Positions 19,703-29,169 of a stretch of 64,000 nt of DNA are shown here, piece by piece. The stretch covers positions 1,334,501 to 1,398,500 of the forward strand of contig NZ_LROY01000002.1 in the NCBI RefSeq assembly GCF_001639145.1. The letters are read 5' to 3'. The position numbers and the translations under genes were made by a program. The stretch is from Microbulbifer sp. Q7. Lineage in GTDB: Bacteria > Pseudomonadota > Gammaproteobacteria > Pseudomonadales > Cellvibrionaceae. The notes below the pieces were generated by a model, which was given only the letters and a program-made list of their open reading frames with translations, ran no database searches and was not told the DNA's origin. Each line of letters opens with the position of its first letter. Positions within the stretch are counted from its first letter, which is position 1.

Positions 19703-20854
19703 TTGTCCCGAGTAAATATCAACTCCAGGGATGACGAATGGCTGAAGGAAAATAGCAACAATCTGACCGGGGAGAACTTCTCACAGGAAGACCCCGAGCA
19801 ACCCATACAGGCTCGCACGGAGGTACCTGAGGAGGAGGCTTCATCCAGTGACTCTCTGGCGGAAAATGTCAGCACGCCGATGCAGAACTACCTCAAGCAT
19901 CTGTACCGACTTGACCTCCTCACCCCGGAAGATGAGCACACCACCACTTGCCTCCTGCGAGAGTTGGAAGACAAGATTATTGCCCTGCTGCAAAAACGCG
20001 GCATCACCCTGGTGGATCTGCGCAGTGAAGGGGTAGAGCAACGCGGGAGCACCGGAGCCTACGACCACGGCCTGATCATTGCCAAGGCAAACGAACTACT
20101 GGAAACCGGCAAGATCTCTCAGCGCGACCGCAGCTCCCTGCAAAACCTGATGAAGCGCTTCAAGGCGCAGCGCAAGAAGCTGATTCAGTGCAATCTGCGT
20201 CTGGTCATCGCGATCGCCAAGCGCTTCCGAAACCCATCGGTGCCATTTATCGATTTGATTCAGGAAGGCAACGTGGGCCTGATGAAGGCCATCGAGCGCT
20301 TCAAACCACAGATGGGCTATCGGTTTTCCACCTACGCCTACTGGTGGATTCAACAGGAAATTCAGCTCACACTGCGCCGCAACGACGACATGGTGCGCCA
20401 ACCGGCCAATGTGCAGGACGATCTGAGGAATATATACCGCGCCATCAACCAGGTGCGGGCGGAAGGCCTGCCAGCGTCCGATGACAATATTGCCAAGCAG
20501 ACCGGGCTCGATCTGGAGCGCGTTCAAAGCCTGCTGAAGCTGCCCGGCCCGACCGGTTCGCTGGACGATCCCATCTCCGACGACCAGAACAGCACACGGC
20601 TCGACTACGCGCCGGCCAACGAGTTGTTCAACACCGACGAACTGGTATCGAATCAGGAGCTGGCACAGCGCCTCAGGGATGCCGTGGCCAGGCTGCCGCC
20701 ACGGCAACGTACAGTGCTAAGCCTGCGTTATGGACTGATCTCGGATCGCGATTGCTCGTTTCGGGTCATCGGCGAGCAGCTGGGGCTCAGCCAGGAGCGC
20801 GCGCGGCAGTTGCACTCCGACGCTCTGAGACAACTGAAACGCCAATGGCGATGA
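19703..20854 (+). CDS. sigma-70 family RNA polymerase sigma factor, group 2-like, with extra segment between regions 1.2 and 2.1
   Basis: Region 1.2 (NYLKHLYRLDLLTPEDE), region 2 (NLRLVIAIAKRF, FIDLIQEGNVGLMKAIERF, YRFSTYAYWWIQQEI) and region 4 (LPPRQRTVLSLRYGL, EQLGLSQERARQLHSDALR) are all clear. About 70 residues containing RGITLVDLRSEGVEQRG separate regions 1.2 and 2.1, where RpoS has almost nothing and RpoD has a much larger domain. Region 4 is also odd (SDRDCSFRVIGEQLG). It is neither a standard RpoD, RpoS nor RpoH. The start is uncertain: the TTG at 19703 has TAAGG eight bases ahead (about 383 residues), a GTG at 19637 has AAAGGA eight bases ahead, and the frame is open to 19598. Confidence 0.85.
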   Translation: MSRVNINSRDDEWLKENSNNLTGENFSQEDPEQPIQARTEVPEEEASSSDSLAENVSTPMQNYLKHLYRLDLLTPEDEHTTTCLLRELEDKIIALLQKRGITLVDLRSEGVEQRGSTGAYDHGLIIAKANELLETGKISQRDRSSLQNLMKRFKAQRKKLIQCNLRLVIAIAKRFRNPSVPFIDLIQEGNVGLMKAIERFKPQMGYRFSTYAYWWIQQEIQLTLRRNDDMVRQPANVQDDLRNIYRAINQVRAEGLPASDDNIAKQTGLDLERVQSLLKLPGPTGSLDDPISDDQNSTRLDYAPANELFNTDELVSNQELAQRLRDAVARLPPRQRTVLSLRYGLISDRDCSFRVIGEQLGLSQERARQLHSDALRQLKRQWR

Positions 20855-20885
20855 ATCCCCTGCCCTGACGGGCAACACTGACGCC

Positions 20886-20914
20886 AGCCGGGCACATCGT
20901 TGCCCGGCTTGCCT
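20886..20914 (+). terminator. Hairpin after sigma-factor gene
   Basis: AGCCGGGCA (20886-20894) pairs with TGCCCGGCT (20901-20909) over a six-base loop, 32 bases after the stop. Only a weak T-containing tail follows, so termination strength is uncertain. Confidence 0.6.
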
Positions 20915-20978
20915 TCGCCATAAATCCGACTAACCTTGCATTGACCAGCCTCTAATAGCGAAAACTGGCGACTGCATT

Positions 20979-21575
20979 ATGCCCTTACCCCGCGTGACCG
21001 CTGCACTGCTCAAGTGCCTGCTTCCCCTGCTCTTCACAATCGGCACCACAGTGTCTCCCGCCGCACTTGCGGAGGGCTGGCTGAAAGAAGGCGCCCATGA
21101 ATTGATCCTGAGCGGCGGCAAGGGGCTGGGCAGCGCACTGATTCAACAGAAATCCATCGCCGGCTCCGATATGGTCGGCGCCAACTGGTCCTATCAATTT
21201 TACGATTACCCCAGCAATCACCGTTTCCAGTGGTGGGCGCAGGTCAGCTACAGCTACATGTGGCGCGACTATCGCGGAAAAGATCAGAAGCAGCATATCT
21301 GGGAGTTGAAGCCTGTGCTGCGCTGGTACCCCCGCCGGGAGGCCGAGGGGTTGTTTGGCGAAGTGGGGGTCGGAGCCGCCTACCTGACCGAGCGCAGCTT
21401 CGGTGCCATCGACCTATCGACCAACCTGAATTTTTCCCTGCACTTCGCCGGGGGCTACACCCTGCAAAGTGGCAATACGATTTCCCTGCGCTATAGCCAT
21501 TTCTCCAACGGCTACACCAACACCCCCAATCCGGGGTTCGATTTTGCCTCGTTGAACTGGCACACCCGGTTTTAA
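20979..21575 (+). CDS. PagL-like lipid A 3-O-deacylase (acyloxyacyl hydrolase family)
   Basis: Outer-membrane beta-barrel enzyme that removes the 3-O acyl chain from lipid A. The 198-residue protein has a signal peptide (LLPLLFTIGTTVSPAALA), alternating aromatic beta-strands, and a C-terminal aromatic residue (WHTRF). The catalytic region RYSHFSNGYTNTPNPGFD aligns with the PagL HYSN...GIE segment: His174 and Ser176 fit the catalytic His/Ser, and Asp188 falls exactly where PagL has its catalytic Glu (14 residues after His). The Asp-for-Glu change is unusual. It overlaps the convergent glycosyltransferase by four bases at the 3' end. Confidence 0.8.
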   Translation: MPLPRVTAALLKCLLPLLFTIGTTVSPAALAEGWLKEGAHELILSGGKGLGSALIQQKSIAGSDMVGANWSYQFYDYPSNHRFQWWAQVSYSYMWRDYRGKDQKQHIWELKPVLRWYPRREAEGLFGEVGVGAAYLTERSFGAIDLSTNLNFSLHFAGGYTLQSGNTISLRYSHFSNGYTNTPNPGFDFASLNWHTRF

Positions 21576-22768
21576 CGCCCGGCCTGAAGCTCGTCGAACC
21601 AGCGCACCGCGCACGACGTCGTTTCCGCAAGACTGAACCCCGAAAATTCGATGGGCCGCGGATGTTCGAGCACCGCTCTGGCGACCTCAACAAGACGATC
21701 CACCGCTGCGCCGGCAGCAGGGTTCTCCCCGTCCCGCGGCATCACAACCCCCTGGGGGAAACACCGCTGCAGTAGCTCTACACCAGTGCCACTGGCAGCG
21801 ATTGCCGGACACCCCATGGCCAGCGACTCCGCCACTGTGCGACCACTGGAAGGCGCCACCTTGCCGCGGTCACCCACCAGGTCGAAGGTAATCCGCGCGC
21901 TGGCGTACAGTTCGCGCATGTCGCGGCGCTCCCCAAGAAACAATACGTGCTCCGCAAGCCCCATGGACTCGGCACGGTGTTCCAGGGCGCGCGCAAACTT
22001 CTCCTGCCCCGGCACCACGCCGCCCACAATCAGACCAAAAATATCCGGCCGTTCGGGCTTCAGTGCCGCCAGGACTTCAAGGAACTGCTCCTGCCCCCTG
22101 CCCGGCCCGATGGGCGCAGGCAGCAGCAGCCAGTTGCGCCCCTCCAATTGAGGAAAGTCGTTCAGCAGTCGGTGGTGCCAGTGCCCGGATACCGGTGCAT
22201 TTTTATCCAACTCACGGGTGTTTACCCCACGGTAGAGCGTGCGCACCGGCTCCACTGCAGGCGGCGTTGTGTGCTGCTGCACGCTGGCAGCCTTGGCACC
22301 TTTTACACCATAGCGCCGCGCAATGTGCTGCCCGAGGGAGTCTGACGCCGCCAGCACCAGCTCGCCCTGCAGCAGCGCCGGATTGGCCCGCCGCCCGCGC
22401 AGCAACCCGTTTACCGGCCATTGGTGCACACTGGTCACCAGACGGGGGCGCTGTTGCGGATTGAGCCGCTTCAATACCCGCACACCGTGCCAGGCACACT
22501 GGGGACCACGGCACAACAGAATATCGGCCCGCAGTGATTCGAGTAGTCGGCGCAGTTTTCGATGCAGTGCACCATTGAACAGTTTTGACGGATGCAGCGG
22601 CAACTCGAAATGCTGGCACTTGTGCAAGGTCAGACGAGAAACCTGCGGACCGCCGGAAGAAATTACCACCGAGTCCAGCCCCTGCCGGGACAGCTCCTGC
22701 GCAAACTCCAACGCCTCCTGCGCGAGTTCCCCCGCATCCATTGTGGGCACCAGTTGAACAATCCGCAT
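21572..22768 (-). CDS. glycosyltransferase, GT-B fold (family 4-like)
   Basis: A 398-residue protein from MRIVQLVPTMDAGELAQEALEFAQEL, the classic N-terminal loop of GT4 enzymes (G-E region). The C-terminal half contains HVLFLGERRDMRELYASARI and APSSGRTVAESLAMGCPAIAA, the donor-binding motif region of family 4, though the usual E-x7-E is degenerate. The ATG at 22768 has GAGGG eight bases ahead; upstream in-frame codons to 22918 lack family character. It resembles LPS-core or surface-polysaccharide transferases, but acceptor and sugar are unknown. It stands alone, convergent with the PagL-like gene, which also acts on LPS. Confidence 0.85.
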   Translation of the reverse strand: MRIVQLVPTMDAGELAQEALEFAQELSRQGLDSVVISSGGPQVSRLTLHKCQHFELPLHPSKLFNGALHRKLRRLLESLRADILLCRGPQCAWHGVRVLKRLNPQQRPRLVTSVHQWPVNGLLRGRRANPALLQGELVLAASDSLGQHIARRYGVKGAKAASVQQHTTPPAVEPVRTLYRGVNTRELDKNAPVSGHWHHRLLNDFPQLEGRNWLLLPAPIGPGRGQEQFLEVLAALKPERPDIFGLIVGGVVPGQEKFARALEHRAESMGLAEHVLFLGERRDMRELYASARITFDLVGDRGKVAPSSGRTVAESLAMGCPAIAASGTGVELLQRCFPQGVVMPRDGENPAAGAAVDRLVEVARAVLEHPRPIEFSGFSLAETTSCAVRWFDELQAGR

Positions 22769-23010
22769 ATCTGACAAGCCCTCGCTCATTCGCCGCAACC
22801 CCGGGGGTGTTTTTATCCCAACCGCCGGTGTGGCTCGCGGTACATCCATTGATGAAGTGCCATGATTGTACAGGTGATTTCTGCGCCACAACGCACAATT
22901 TTCACAATGGCGATGCAAATCACAATTGCTGCGGAATCCTGTAGAATTTTTGCCATGATCTCATCGAGATTGCACCAGACAAAACCATCAAAGAACACTG
23001 CGAGGCCCCT

Positions 23011-23949
23011 ATGCGAATCCCCCTCCCACTCCCGGCACAGGGCTCGCGCGCTGTCACATCCAGTTGGCCACACCGGTGTATTGCCTGTTTCGGGCTAGTT
23101 TTACTGCTCGCGGTGAATACGGCCTTCGCGGCCAATGACCGGGGTTTATTACTGGAGGCGACAAAAGAGAAGAAAACGGTGTACCTGCTCGGCTCTATCC
23201 ACCTGGCTGATGAGAGCTTTTATCCACTGCGAGAGACGATCGAACAGGCCTACCGGGAGAGCGACGTGCTGGTAGTGGAGGCCGACGTGCTCGCCATGGA
23301 GTCCGATCCACAGCTGCAACAGAAAGTCATGCTCGAATCCCTTTACCCACCGGGAGAGCAGTTAAAAGACCATATTTCAGCGGAGGTGTATGCCCAGCTT
23401 CAGCAGTGGCTAAAGAAGCGGCGGATTCCCGAAGCGAATTTCAATCGTATGCGCCCCGCCATCGCCATGATCACCCTCAGCCTGATCGAAATGCAGGCGC
23501 GCGGGCTGGATCCCAAGGCCGGTATCGACCGGCACTTTCTCAGCCAGGCCCATCGCAACAACGTCAGGATCCTCGAGCTGGAAAGCGTGCTGCAACAAAT
23601 CGAAATGCTAAACAGCCTCGAAAACCCGGAGCTGTACCTGAAGCAGACCCTCGAACAGGTCTCTGACATGGATCGCTTTGTGCCACGCCTGACCCGGGCG
23701 TGGAAAAAAGGCGAACAAAGTGACATTTACGACCTGGTCATCCGCGAGGGACTGGCAGAGAACCCGGAGTACGCCCCTCTCTTTGAACTGCTGTTTTATC
23801 AACGCAACCGTGAGATGGCGAAAAAAATCCAGGAATTCAGCGAGCGTCACAACACGCTTTTTGTGGTTGTCGGTGCCGGGCACCTCGTAGGTGCCAAGTC
23901 TGTCACGGAGTATCTGGAGCAAAACGGCTTTTCCGTAAAGCAAATTTAG
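23011..23949 (+). CDS. TraB/GumN family protein
   Basis: A 312-residue protein with a signal peptide (CFGLVLLLAVNTAFA) and the family's defining motif YLLGSIHLADESFYPL near the mature N-terminus. The C-terminal FVVVGAGHLVGAKSVTEYLEQNGF is the second conserved histidine region. The family resembles erythromycin-esterase/Tiki proteases, and metal-dependent peptidase activity has been proposed, but bacterial substrates are mostly unknown. The ATG at 23011 has GAGG close upstream. No obvious operon partner; the porin gene follows after 68 bases on the same strand. Confidence 0.9.
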   Translation: MRIPLPLPAQGSRAVTSSWPHRCIACFGLVLLLAVNTAFAANDRGLLLEATKEKKTVYLLGSIHLADESFYPLRETIEQAYRESDVLVVEADVLAMESDPQLQQKVMLESLYPPGEQLKDHISAEVYAQLQQWLKKRRIPEANFNRMRPAIAMITLSLIEMQARGLDPKAGIDRHFLSQAHRNNVRILELESVLQQIEMLNSLENPELYLKQTLEQVSDMDRFVPRLTRAWKKGEQSDIYDLVIREGLAENPEYAPLFELLFYQRNREMAKKIQEFSERHNTLFVVVGAGHLVGAKSVTEYLEQNGFSVKQI

Positions 23950-24017
23950 CCCGAGCGCGCGTCACACTTTTCCAGGCCGTCTAAACTGGCCTTAGTCAGC
24001 TGGAAAGGAAGGACGCC

Positions 24018-25310
24018 GTGTCATTACTCTCTTCGTTCGCTTCGACGGAAAAAGCGTTGCCGGGGTGCCACCGTTCGCCGGTGGCCAGCCACCTGCTTAA
24101 GCTCTGTGTACTGCTTGCTACCGCTCCCACAATGGCAGACGAAGCAGAAACCAGGGGCGGGCTGAAGATCTCCTCCGACGATGGAAATTTTTCCGCCTCT
24201 CTGGGTGGCCGACTCCACTTTGACACCTACCTGTTCGACACGGATATCGAAGACCCGGTGAGCACCACGGATTTCCGTCGCGCGCGCATCACCCTGAAAG
24301 GCAATGTGTACGACTGGAAATACGTGCTGGAGCAGGACTTTACCGGTGGCAGTACCCTGAACGGATTTCGCGATGTGTTTATTGCACACGAGTTTCTGAA
24401 CGGTGAAATTCGCATCGGCCAGTTCAAGCCATTCCGCTCCATGGCAGAAATGACCAGCTCTAACGAAATCACCATGCTAGAGCGCCCCTTTTCCAGTGCC
24501 ACTGGTCTGTATGAGGACTACCAGTTCCAGCAAGGCATCGGCTGGACCGGCGTACTGGATTGTTTCACCCTGGGCATGATGGCATTCAACCTGCGGGACG
24601 CCGGTACGCGCCGCAATGAAGGTGTCGGCGCCGCGGGCCGACTGGCGTGGGCACCGATCAACACAGACCTGGCCACGTTTCATCTGGGTACATCGATCAG
24701 CTATGAAAACGCCAACCAGAATTCCGCCGATATTACCGCGGAAGCGGATTACGCAGGGCGCCGGGGTCCGTCGCAGCTGATGGCGCTGACCCCTGGTGAC
24801 CTCGGGGACGAGGCCTCTTTCGTCTCACTGGAAATTGCCGGTAGCTACGGCCCACTGTATCTGCAGGCCGAGTATGCACTGGGCGAGTTTGACGCCGATT
24901 ACTATCTGACAGAGTCGCAGTTCGAGCGGGAGTTCGGGGCGCCCGCGCCCTTCTTCTGCGATCCACAATTTGGCTGCTATATCGCCGATCAATCGGTACA
25001 CACCTGGTATGTGCAGGGCAGCTGGATGCTCACCGGCGAGCACAAGACCTACAACAAGAAACGGGGCGCCTTCAATTCCGCCCGGCCCTCCGGCGACGGA
25101 CTCTGGGGGGGCGCCTGGGAGCTCACCGCTCGCTACGACACCATGGAAAATCGAGACATACACCGGCTCGAAGCCAGCAGCGCGCAAATCGGCTTGAACT
25201 ATTACGCCAATCGCCATGTGCGGGTCATGCTCAACTTGATCTTTGGCGAGGATGATTTCACCGGCGACGACACCAATCAGCTGGGATTGCGTGTGCAAAT
25301 GGCCTGGTAG
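24018..25310 (+). CDS. OprO/OprP-type phosphate-selective porin
   Basis: A 430-residue outer-membrane porin. After an N-terminal signal region ending near TAPTMADEAET, the mature protein starts with GLKISSDDGNFSASLGGRLHFDTYLFD, the typical first strands of OprO/P porins, then FRRARITLKGNVYDWKYVLEQDFTGG and RIGQFKPFRSMAEMTSSNE, also family hallmarks. The protein ends in VQMAW with a C-terminal aromatic residue. The start is GTG at 24018, preceded by GGAAGGA. The true substrate need not be phosphate: pyrophosphate and other anions are known for the family. No Pho box or pst/pho genes were seen nearby. Confidence 0.92.
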   Translation: MSLLSSFASTEKALPGCHRSPVASHLLKLCVLLATAPTMADEAETRGGLKISSDDGNFSASLGGRLHFDTYLFDTDIEDPVSTTDFRRARITLKGNVYDWKYVLEQDFTGGSTLNGFRDVFIAHEFLNGEIRIGQFKPFRSMAEMTSSNEITMLERPFSSATGLYEDYQFQQGIGWTGVLDCFTLGMMAFNLRDAGTRRNEGVGAAGRLAWAPINTDLATFHLGTSISYENANQNSADITAEADYAGRRGPSQLMALTPGDLGDEASFVSLEIAGSYGPLYLQAEYALGEFDADYYLTESQFEREFGAPAPFFCDPQFGCYIADQSVHTWYVQGSWMLTGEHKTYNKKRGAFNSARPSGDGLWGGAWELTARYDTMENRDIHRLEASSAQIGLNYYANRHVRVMLNLIFGEDDFTGDDTNQLGLRVQMAW

Positions 25311-25320
25311 CCGGCATAAA

Positions 25321-25349
25321 AAAAGCGAGCCCACCGGGCCCGCTTTTTC
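25321..25349. terminator. Bidirectional terminator between convergent genes
   Basis: AAAAAGCG-A-GCCC (25321-25333) pairs with GGGC-C-CGCTTTTT (25337-25349), one mismatch and a three-base loop. T-runs are present on both strands. It serves the porin (plus) and the indolepyruvate oxidoreductase (minus). Confidence 0.9.
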
Positions 25350-25377
25350 AATCGCTATCTAAAACAGCGCGCTGACA

Positions 25378-28300
25378 TTACCCCACCTGTTGCGCCTTAG
25401 CCGGGTCAAACACCTCTACCGGGGTTTCACCATGTGACGCTGCCTCAGGATTGTAGAAACGCTGCAACGCCGCAACTTTCGACTGCTGTGCCTGCGCAAC
25501 ATTCTGTTCCTTGACGGGCCCATAGCCACGCACCTGGTCGGGATAGCTCAACAGCTCGATAGCTGCTGCATGATTCTCCGCGTTCAGGCGGCCAATCACT
25601 TCCTCTACGATTTTTTCGTATTCACTGATCAGCGCCCGTTCCATTTTGCGCTCGGCGGTATAGCCGAAAATATCCAGCGCCGTACCGCGCAAGAAGCGGA
25701 ACTTCGCCAGCACACCGAATGCCTTGTGCATCCAGCCACCAAACTTGAGCTTGCGCGGACGCCCGATGGTTTTATCAAACGGGCTCAGTAGAGGCGGCGC
25801 CAGATTGAACTCGAGCTCGAAATCCCCGGCGAAGTTTTCTCGCAGGGATTCCATGAAACGGCCGTCGCTGTACAAGCGTGCCACCTCGTACTCATCCTTG
25901 TAAGCAAGCAGTTTCGCATAATTGCGCGCAACCACTTCTGCCAGGGCCTCGCTCCCCGGCACCCGGAGAATTTCTGTTTCTTTCACCTTGTCGACCAGTG
26001 TGCGGTAACGCTTGGCCAGCGCCGCATTCTGGTATCCGGTGAGATGCGCCACCCGGTGCGCAACGATGGCCTCCAGTCCCTGTGGCATCACCACTACTTC
26101 GTCTTGAGAAAGCAGGCGATCCAGTGCTGCGTGGTCTTGCGCTGCCAGACGCCCGGCGGCGAGTCCCTGCAGGTTGCCCTCGACGGCCACACCGTTCAGG
26201 CGAATGGCCTCGCGCAGGGCGTCCAGCCCCAGAGGAATCAAGCCTTTCTGCCAGGCATAGCCGAGCATGAAAATATTTGCCGCCAGGGTATCGCCCAGCG
26301 CCGCCTTGGTCAGGGCATGCCCTTCCACCACATCCAGCACCTGCACCGCATCCTTGATGGTATCCAGTACCGCCTGGGGCGAATGGATGTCTTCGCGCCC
26401 GAGCACAGATGCTGCCGTCGGGCTCAGATGGGTATTCACCACCGCGCGGCTGTGGGTTTCATCCAGTTTGGCCAGGCTTGCCGACAGATTGCCCGCGGCA
26501 ATCAGGTCACAGGCCATCAGCGCATCGGCGCGACCGTCAGAAATCCGCACCGCTTTGAGCTGTTCGGGGCTGTCGGCGAAGCGCACATGGGAGTAAACCG
26601 CACCGCCCTTCTGCGCGAGACCGGTCTGATCCAGTGTGCTGCAGGCCTTGTTTTCAATGTGCGCGGCCATCGCCAGCAGTGCGCCAATGGTCACCACACC
26701 CGTGCCACCGACACCGGTCACCAGCAGGTTGAACGGCTCGTCCAGTGCGGGCAGCACCGGTGACGGCAGTTTGTCCGCCTCTTGGCACAGGGCATCCCCC
26801 ACGCCGGCGCGCTTGTTGAGCTTGCCGCCCTTGACCGTCACAAACGACGGACAGAATCCATTGACGCAGGACATATCCTGGTTGCACGTGGTCTGGTTGA
26901 TACGGCGCTTGTCGCCAAGGGCGGTATCGACTTTTTCCACCGCGATACAGCTGGACTGGGTAACGCAGTCGCCACAGCCTTCGCACACCAGCTCGTTGAT
27001 AAACGGGCGCCCTTCCGCTTTCGGCAGCAGGCCGCGCTTGCGCTTGCGGCGCAACTCGGTGGCACAGGTCTGGTCGTAGACGATCACGGTACAACCGGGC
27101 GCTTCGCGCAGGGCTTCCATCACGGCCGGCATATGATCCCGGTGGCGAATCTCCACTTCACCAGGGAACTGGAGTTTGCCCTGGTACTTGTCGGTGTCGT
27201 CCATCACCAGCACGACCTTGTTGACCCCTTCTGCCAGCACCTGGCGGCAGATCATGTCCGGGAGCAACTCGCCATCGTGCGGCTGGCCACCGGTCATGGC
27301 CACGGCGTCATTGAACAGAATCTTGTAGGTGATATTCACTTTCGCCGCCACCGCGGCGCGGATGGCGAGAATACCGGAATGGAAATAGGTGCCATCGCCC
27401 AGGTTGACGAACACATGGGGCTCACTGGTAAAGGCCGCCTGGCCGATCCAGTTGACGCCCTCGGCACCCATCTGGGTAAAGGTGTAGGTTTCCCGATCGA
27501 GCCACTGGGCCATGTAATGGCAACCGATTCCGGCCAGCGCGCGGCTGCCTTCCGGTACGCGCGTGGAGCGGTTGTGGGGGCAACCGGCACAAAACATGGG
27601 CAGGCGCGCAACGCTGGAGCCCGCTTGCGCGGAAATGCGTTCCGCCAGCGCATCCAAACGCATCAGGCGGTGCTTGGCACGCTCGTGAAGATTTTCTTCT
27701 CCCAGCAGATAGCCGAGCACCTGCGCCACCACTGCCGGCGACAGTTCGCCATACATCGGCAGCAGCGGTTTATCGTGCTCGTCCACCTTGCCCAGAATGC
27801 GGGGGAAATTCGGATCGCGCAGATGTACGTTGTACAGCTCTTCTTTCAGCTGCACCTCCATCAGGCTGCGCTTTTCTTCCAGTACCAGCAGGCTATCCAG
27901 GCCGCGGGCAAATTCCTGAATACCGGGCACGTCCAACGGGTAGGTCATGCCAACCTTGAGGATCCGGATACCCAGGGCGCGGGCGCGCTCCTCGTCGATA
28001 CCCATGTCCTCGAACGCCTGCATCAAATCGAGGTGCGCCTTGCCGGCGGTGACAATACCCAGGCTCGCCTGCGGATTGTCCAGCACCAGCTTGTTCAGCT
28101 GGTTGGCGCGGGCAAACGCCAGTGCGGCGGGGCGCTTGTAGCGCCACAGGCGCTCCTCCTGCTCAAGGGGGTTGTCCTGCTTGCGAATATTGAGACCGCC
28201 CGGCGGGTGTTCGACTTCCGGATACTCAAAGGAAACGCCGGCGGGGTTCACTTCCACGGTGGAGGAACTGTCCATGTTTTCCGCCAGGGTGATCATCGCC

Positions 28301-28941
28301 ACCCAGCAGCCGCTGAAGCGCGACAGCTCCAGGCCGTAGAGACCATAATCCAGTACTTCCTGCACCGTAGCGGGGTTCAACACCGGAATATGCATGTCCA
28401 CAAAGGCAAATTCGGACTGCCCGGGATAGGAGGAGGACTTACAGCCGTGGTCATCACCGGCGATGATCAGTGCCCCACCCTTGGGCGCGGACCCGGCGGC
28501 ATTGGCATGGCGGAAAGCGTCACAGGAGCGGTCTACCCCCGGCGTCTTGCCATACCAGATACCGCAAACGCCATCCACCTCGGCACCGTCGAACAGGCCC
28601 ACCTGCTGGGAGCCCCAGACCGAGGTGGCTGCCAGCTCTTCGTTCACTCCGGGGACAAAGCGGATATTGTGTGCATCGAGGAGCTTGCGGGCGCGGGAGA
28701 GCTGTTGGTCGTATCCACCCAGGGGCGAGCCACGGTAGCCGGAAATGAAGGTGGCGGTGTTCAGGCCCCGCGCGCGGTCGATGCGCATCTGGTCGATGGG
28801 CAGGCGCACCAGCGCCTGGATACCGGAAAGGAGCACGCGCCCTTTCTCAATGGTGTATCGGTCGTCCAGGGAGACCTTTTTGTCGGTGCCTGCCGGGGCA
28901 GTGACTGCCTGAGAATCGGTATTCACTTCTTTCTCGCTCAT
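25378..28941 (-). CDS. fused indolepyruvate:ferredoxin oxidoreductase (IorA-IorB type)
   Basis: A 1187-residue enzyme that oxidatively decarboxylates aryl-pyruvates (indolepyruvate, phenylpyruvate) to aryl-acetyl-CoA, reducing a ferredoxin. The N-terminal pyrimidine-binding domain shows FISGYRGSPLGGYDQQL, the central part MFCAGCPHNRSTRVP and the TPP-binding segment FVNLGDGTYFHSG. A 4Fe-4S cluster region follows (CEGCGDCVTQSSC, then CNQDMSCVNGFCPSF). The C-terminal gamma domain contains LVTGVGGTGVVTIGALLAMAAHI. Long one-chain versions like this are common in aerobic proteobacteria. It is divergent from an Lrp/AsnC regulator, a frequent arrangement in aromatic or branched-chain amino acid catabolism. 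Confidence 0.95.
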   Translation of the reverse strand: MSEKEVNTDSQAVTAPAGTDKKVSLDDRYTIEKGRVLLSGIQALVRLPIDQMRIDRARGLNTATFISGYRGSPLGGYDQQLSRARKLLDAHNIRFVPGVNEELAATSVWGSQQVGLFDGAEVDGVCGIWYGKTPGVDRSCDAFRHANAAGSAPKGGALIIAGDDHGCKSSSYPGQSEFAFVDMHIPVLNPATVQEVLDYGLYGLELSRFSGCWVAMITLAENMDSSSTVEVNPAGVSFEYPEVEHPPGGLNIRKQDNPLEQEERLWRYKRPAALAFARANQLNKLVLDNPQASLGIVTAGKAHLDLMQAFEDMGIDEERARALGIRILKVGMTYPLDVPGIQEFARGLDSLLVLEEKRSLMEVQLKEELYNVHLRDPNFPRILGKVDEHDKPLLPMYGELSPAVVAQVLGYLLGEENLHERAKHRLMRLDALAERISAQAGSSVARLPMFCAGCPHNRSTRVPEGSRALAGIGCHYMAQWLDRETYTFTQMGAEGVNWIGQAAFTSEPHVFVNLGDGTYFHSGILAIRAAVAAKVNITYKILFNDAVAMTGGQPHDGELLPDMICRQVLAEGVNKVVLVMDDTDKYQGKLQFPGEVEIRHRDHMPAVMEALREAPGCTVIVYDQTCATELRRKRKRGLLPKAEGRPFINELVCEGCGDCVTQSSCIAVEKVDTALGDKRRINQTTCNQDMSCVNGFCPSFVTVKGGKLNKRAGVGDALCQEADKLPSPVLPALDEPFNLLVTGVGGTGVVTIGALLAMAAHIENKACSTLDQTGLAQKGGAVYSHVRFADSPEQLKAVRISDGRADALMACDLIAAGNLSASLAKLDETHSRAVVNTHLSPTAASVLGREDIHSPQAVLDTIKDAVQVLDVVEGHALTKAALGDTLAANIFMLGYAWQKGLIPLGLDALREAIRLNGVAVEGNLQGLAAGRLAAQDHAALDRLLSQDEVVVMPQGLEAIVAHRVAHLTGYQNAALAKRYRTLVDKVKETEILRVPGSEALAEVVARNYAKLLAYKDEYEVARLYSDGRFMESLRENFAGDFELEFNLAPPLLSPFDKTIGRPRKLKFGGWMHKAFGVLAKFRFLRGTALDIFGYTAERKMERALISEYEKIVEEVIGRLNAENHAAAIELLSYPDQVRGYGPVKEQNVAQAQQSKVAALQRFYNPEAASHGETPVEVFDPAKAQQVG

Positions 28942-29001
28942 ACGCCTACTTCTTTCCCGCTGGTGTCAGGTGGCCCGCGTAGCGCGCGGACTTCCGCCAA
29001 C

Positions 29002-29169
29002 TATTGTGATTCGACTTATTGTGATTTGAGGCTCGCGTCGCTGGGCTTGGCGCCCGTTTAAACGAGTTATTGTATGGCGGCCCGAATTAGCGACGGCGTG
29101 GTCAAGTCATACTAGTGCCTTAGGCACAATGAAACATTGCTTTATTTACAATTTTGCGATTAAAATTGT
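29002..29169. promoter_or_regulatory. Divergent regulatory region with repeated and palindromic boxes
   Basis: The 273-base gap between the ferredoxin oxidoreductase and the Lrp-type gene contains TATTGTGATT twice (29002-29011 and 29017-29026), a GTGCC-TTA-GGCAC palindrome (29115-29127), and ACAATTTT-N6-AAAATTGT (29148-29155/29162-29169). The last is AT-rich, symmetrical and centred about 56 bases before the Lrp start, as expected for a feast/famine regulator operator. Binding by the adjacent Lrp protein is an inference. Confidence 0.5.

Noticed and set aside
26782..29061. 759-codon open frame on the plus strand
   Set aside because: Antisense shadow of the indolepyruvate oxidoreductase; no start signal or motif.
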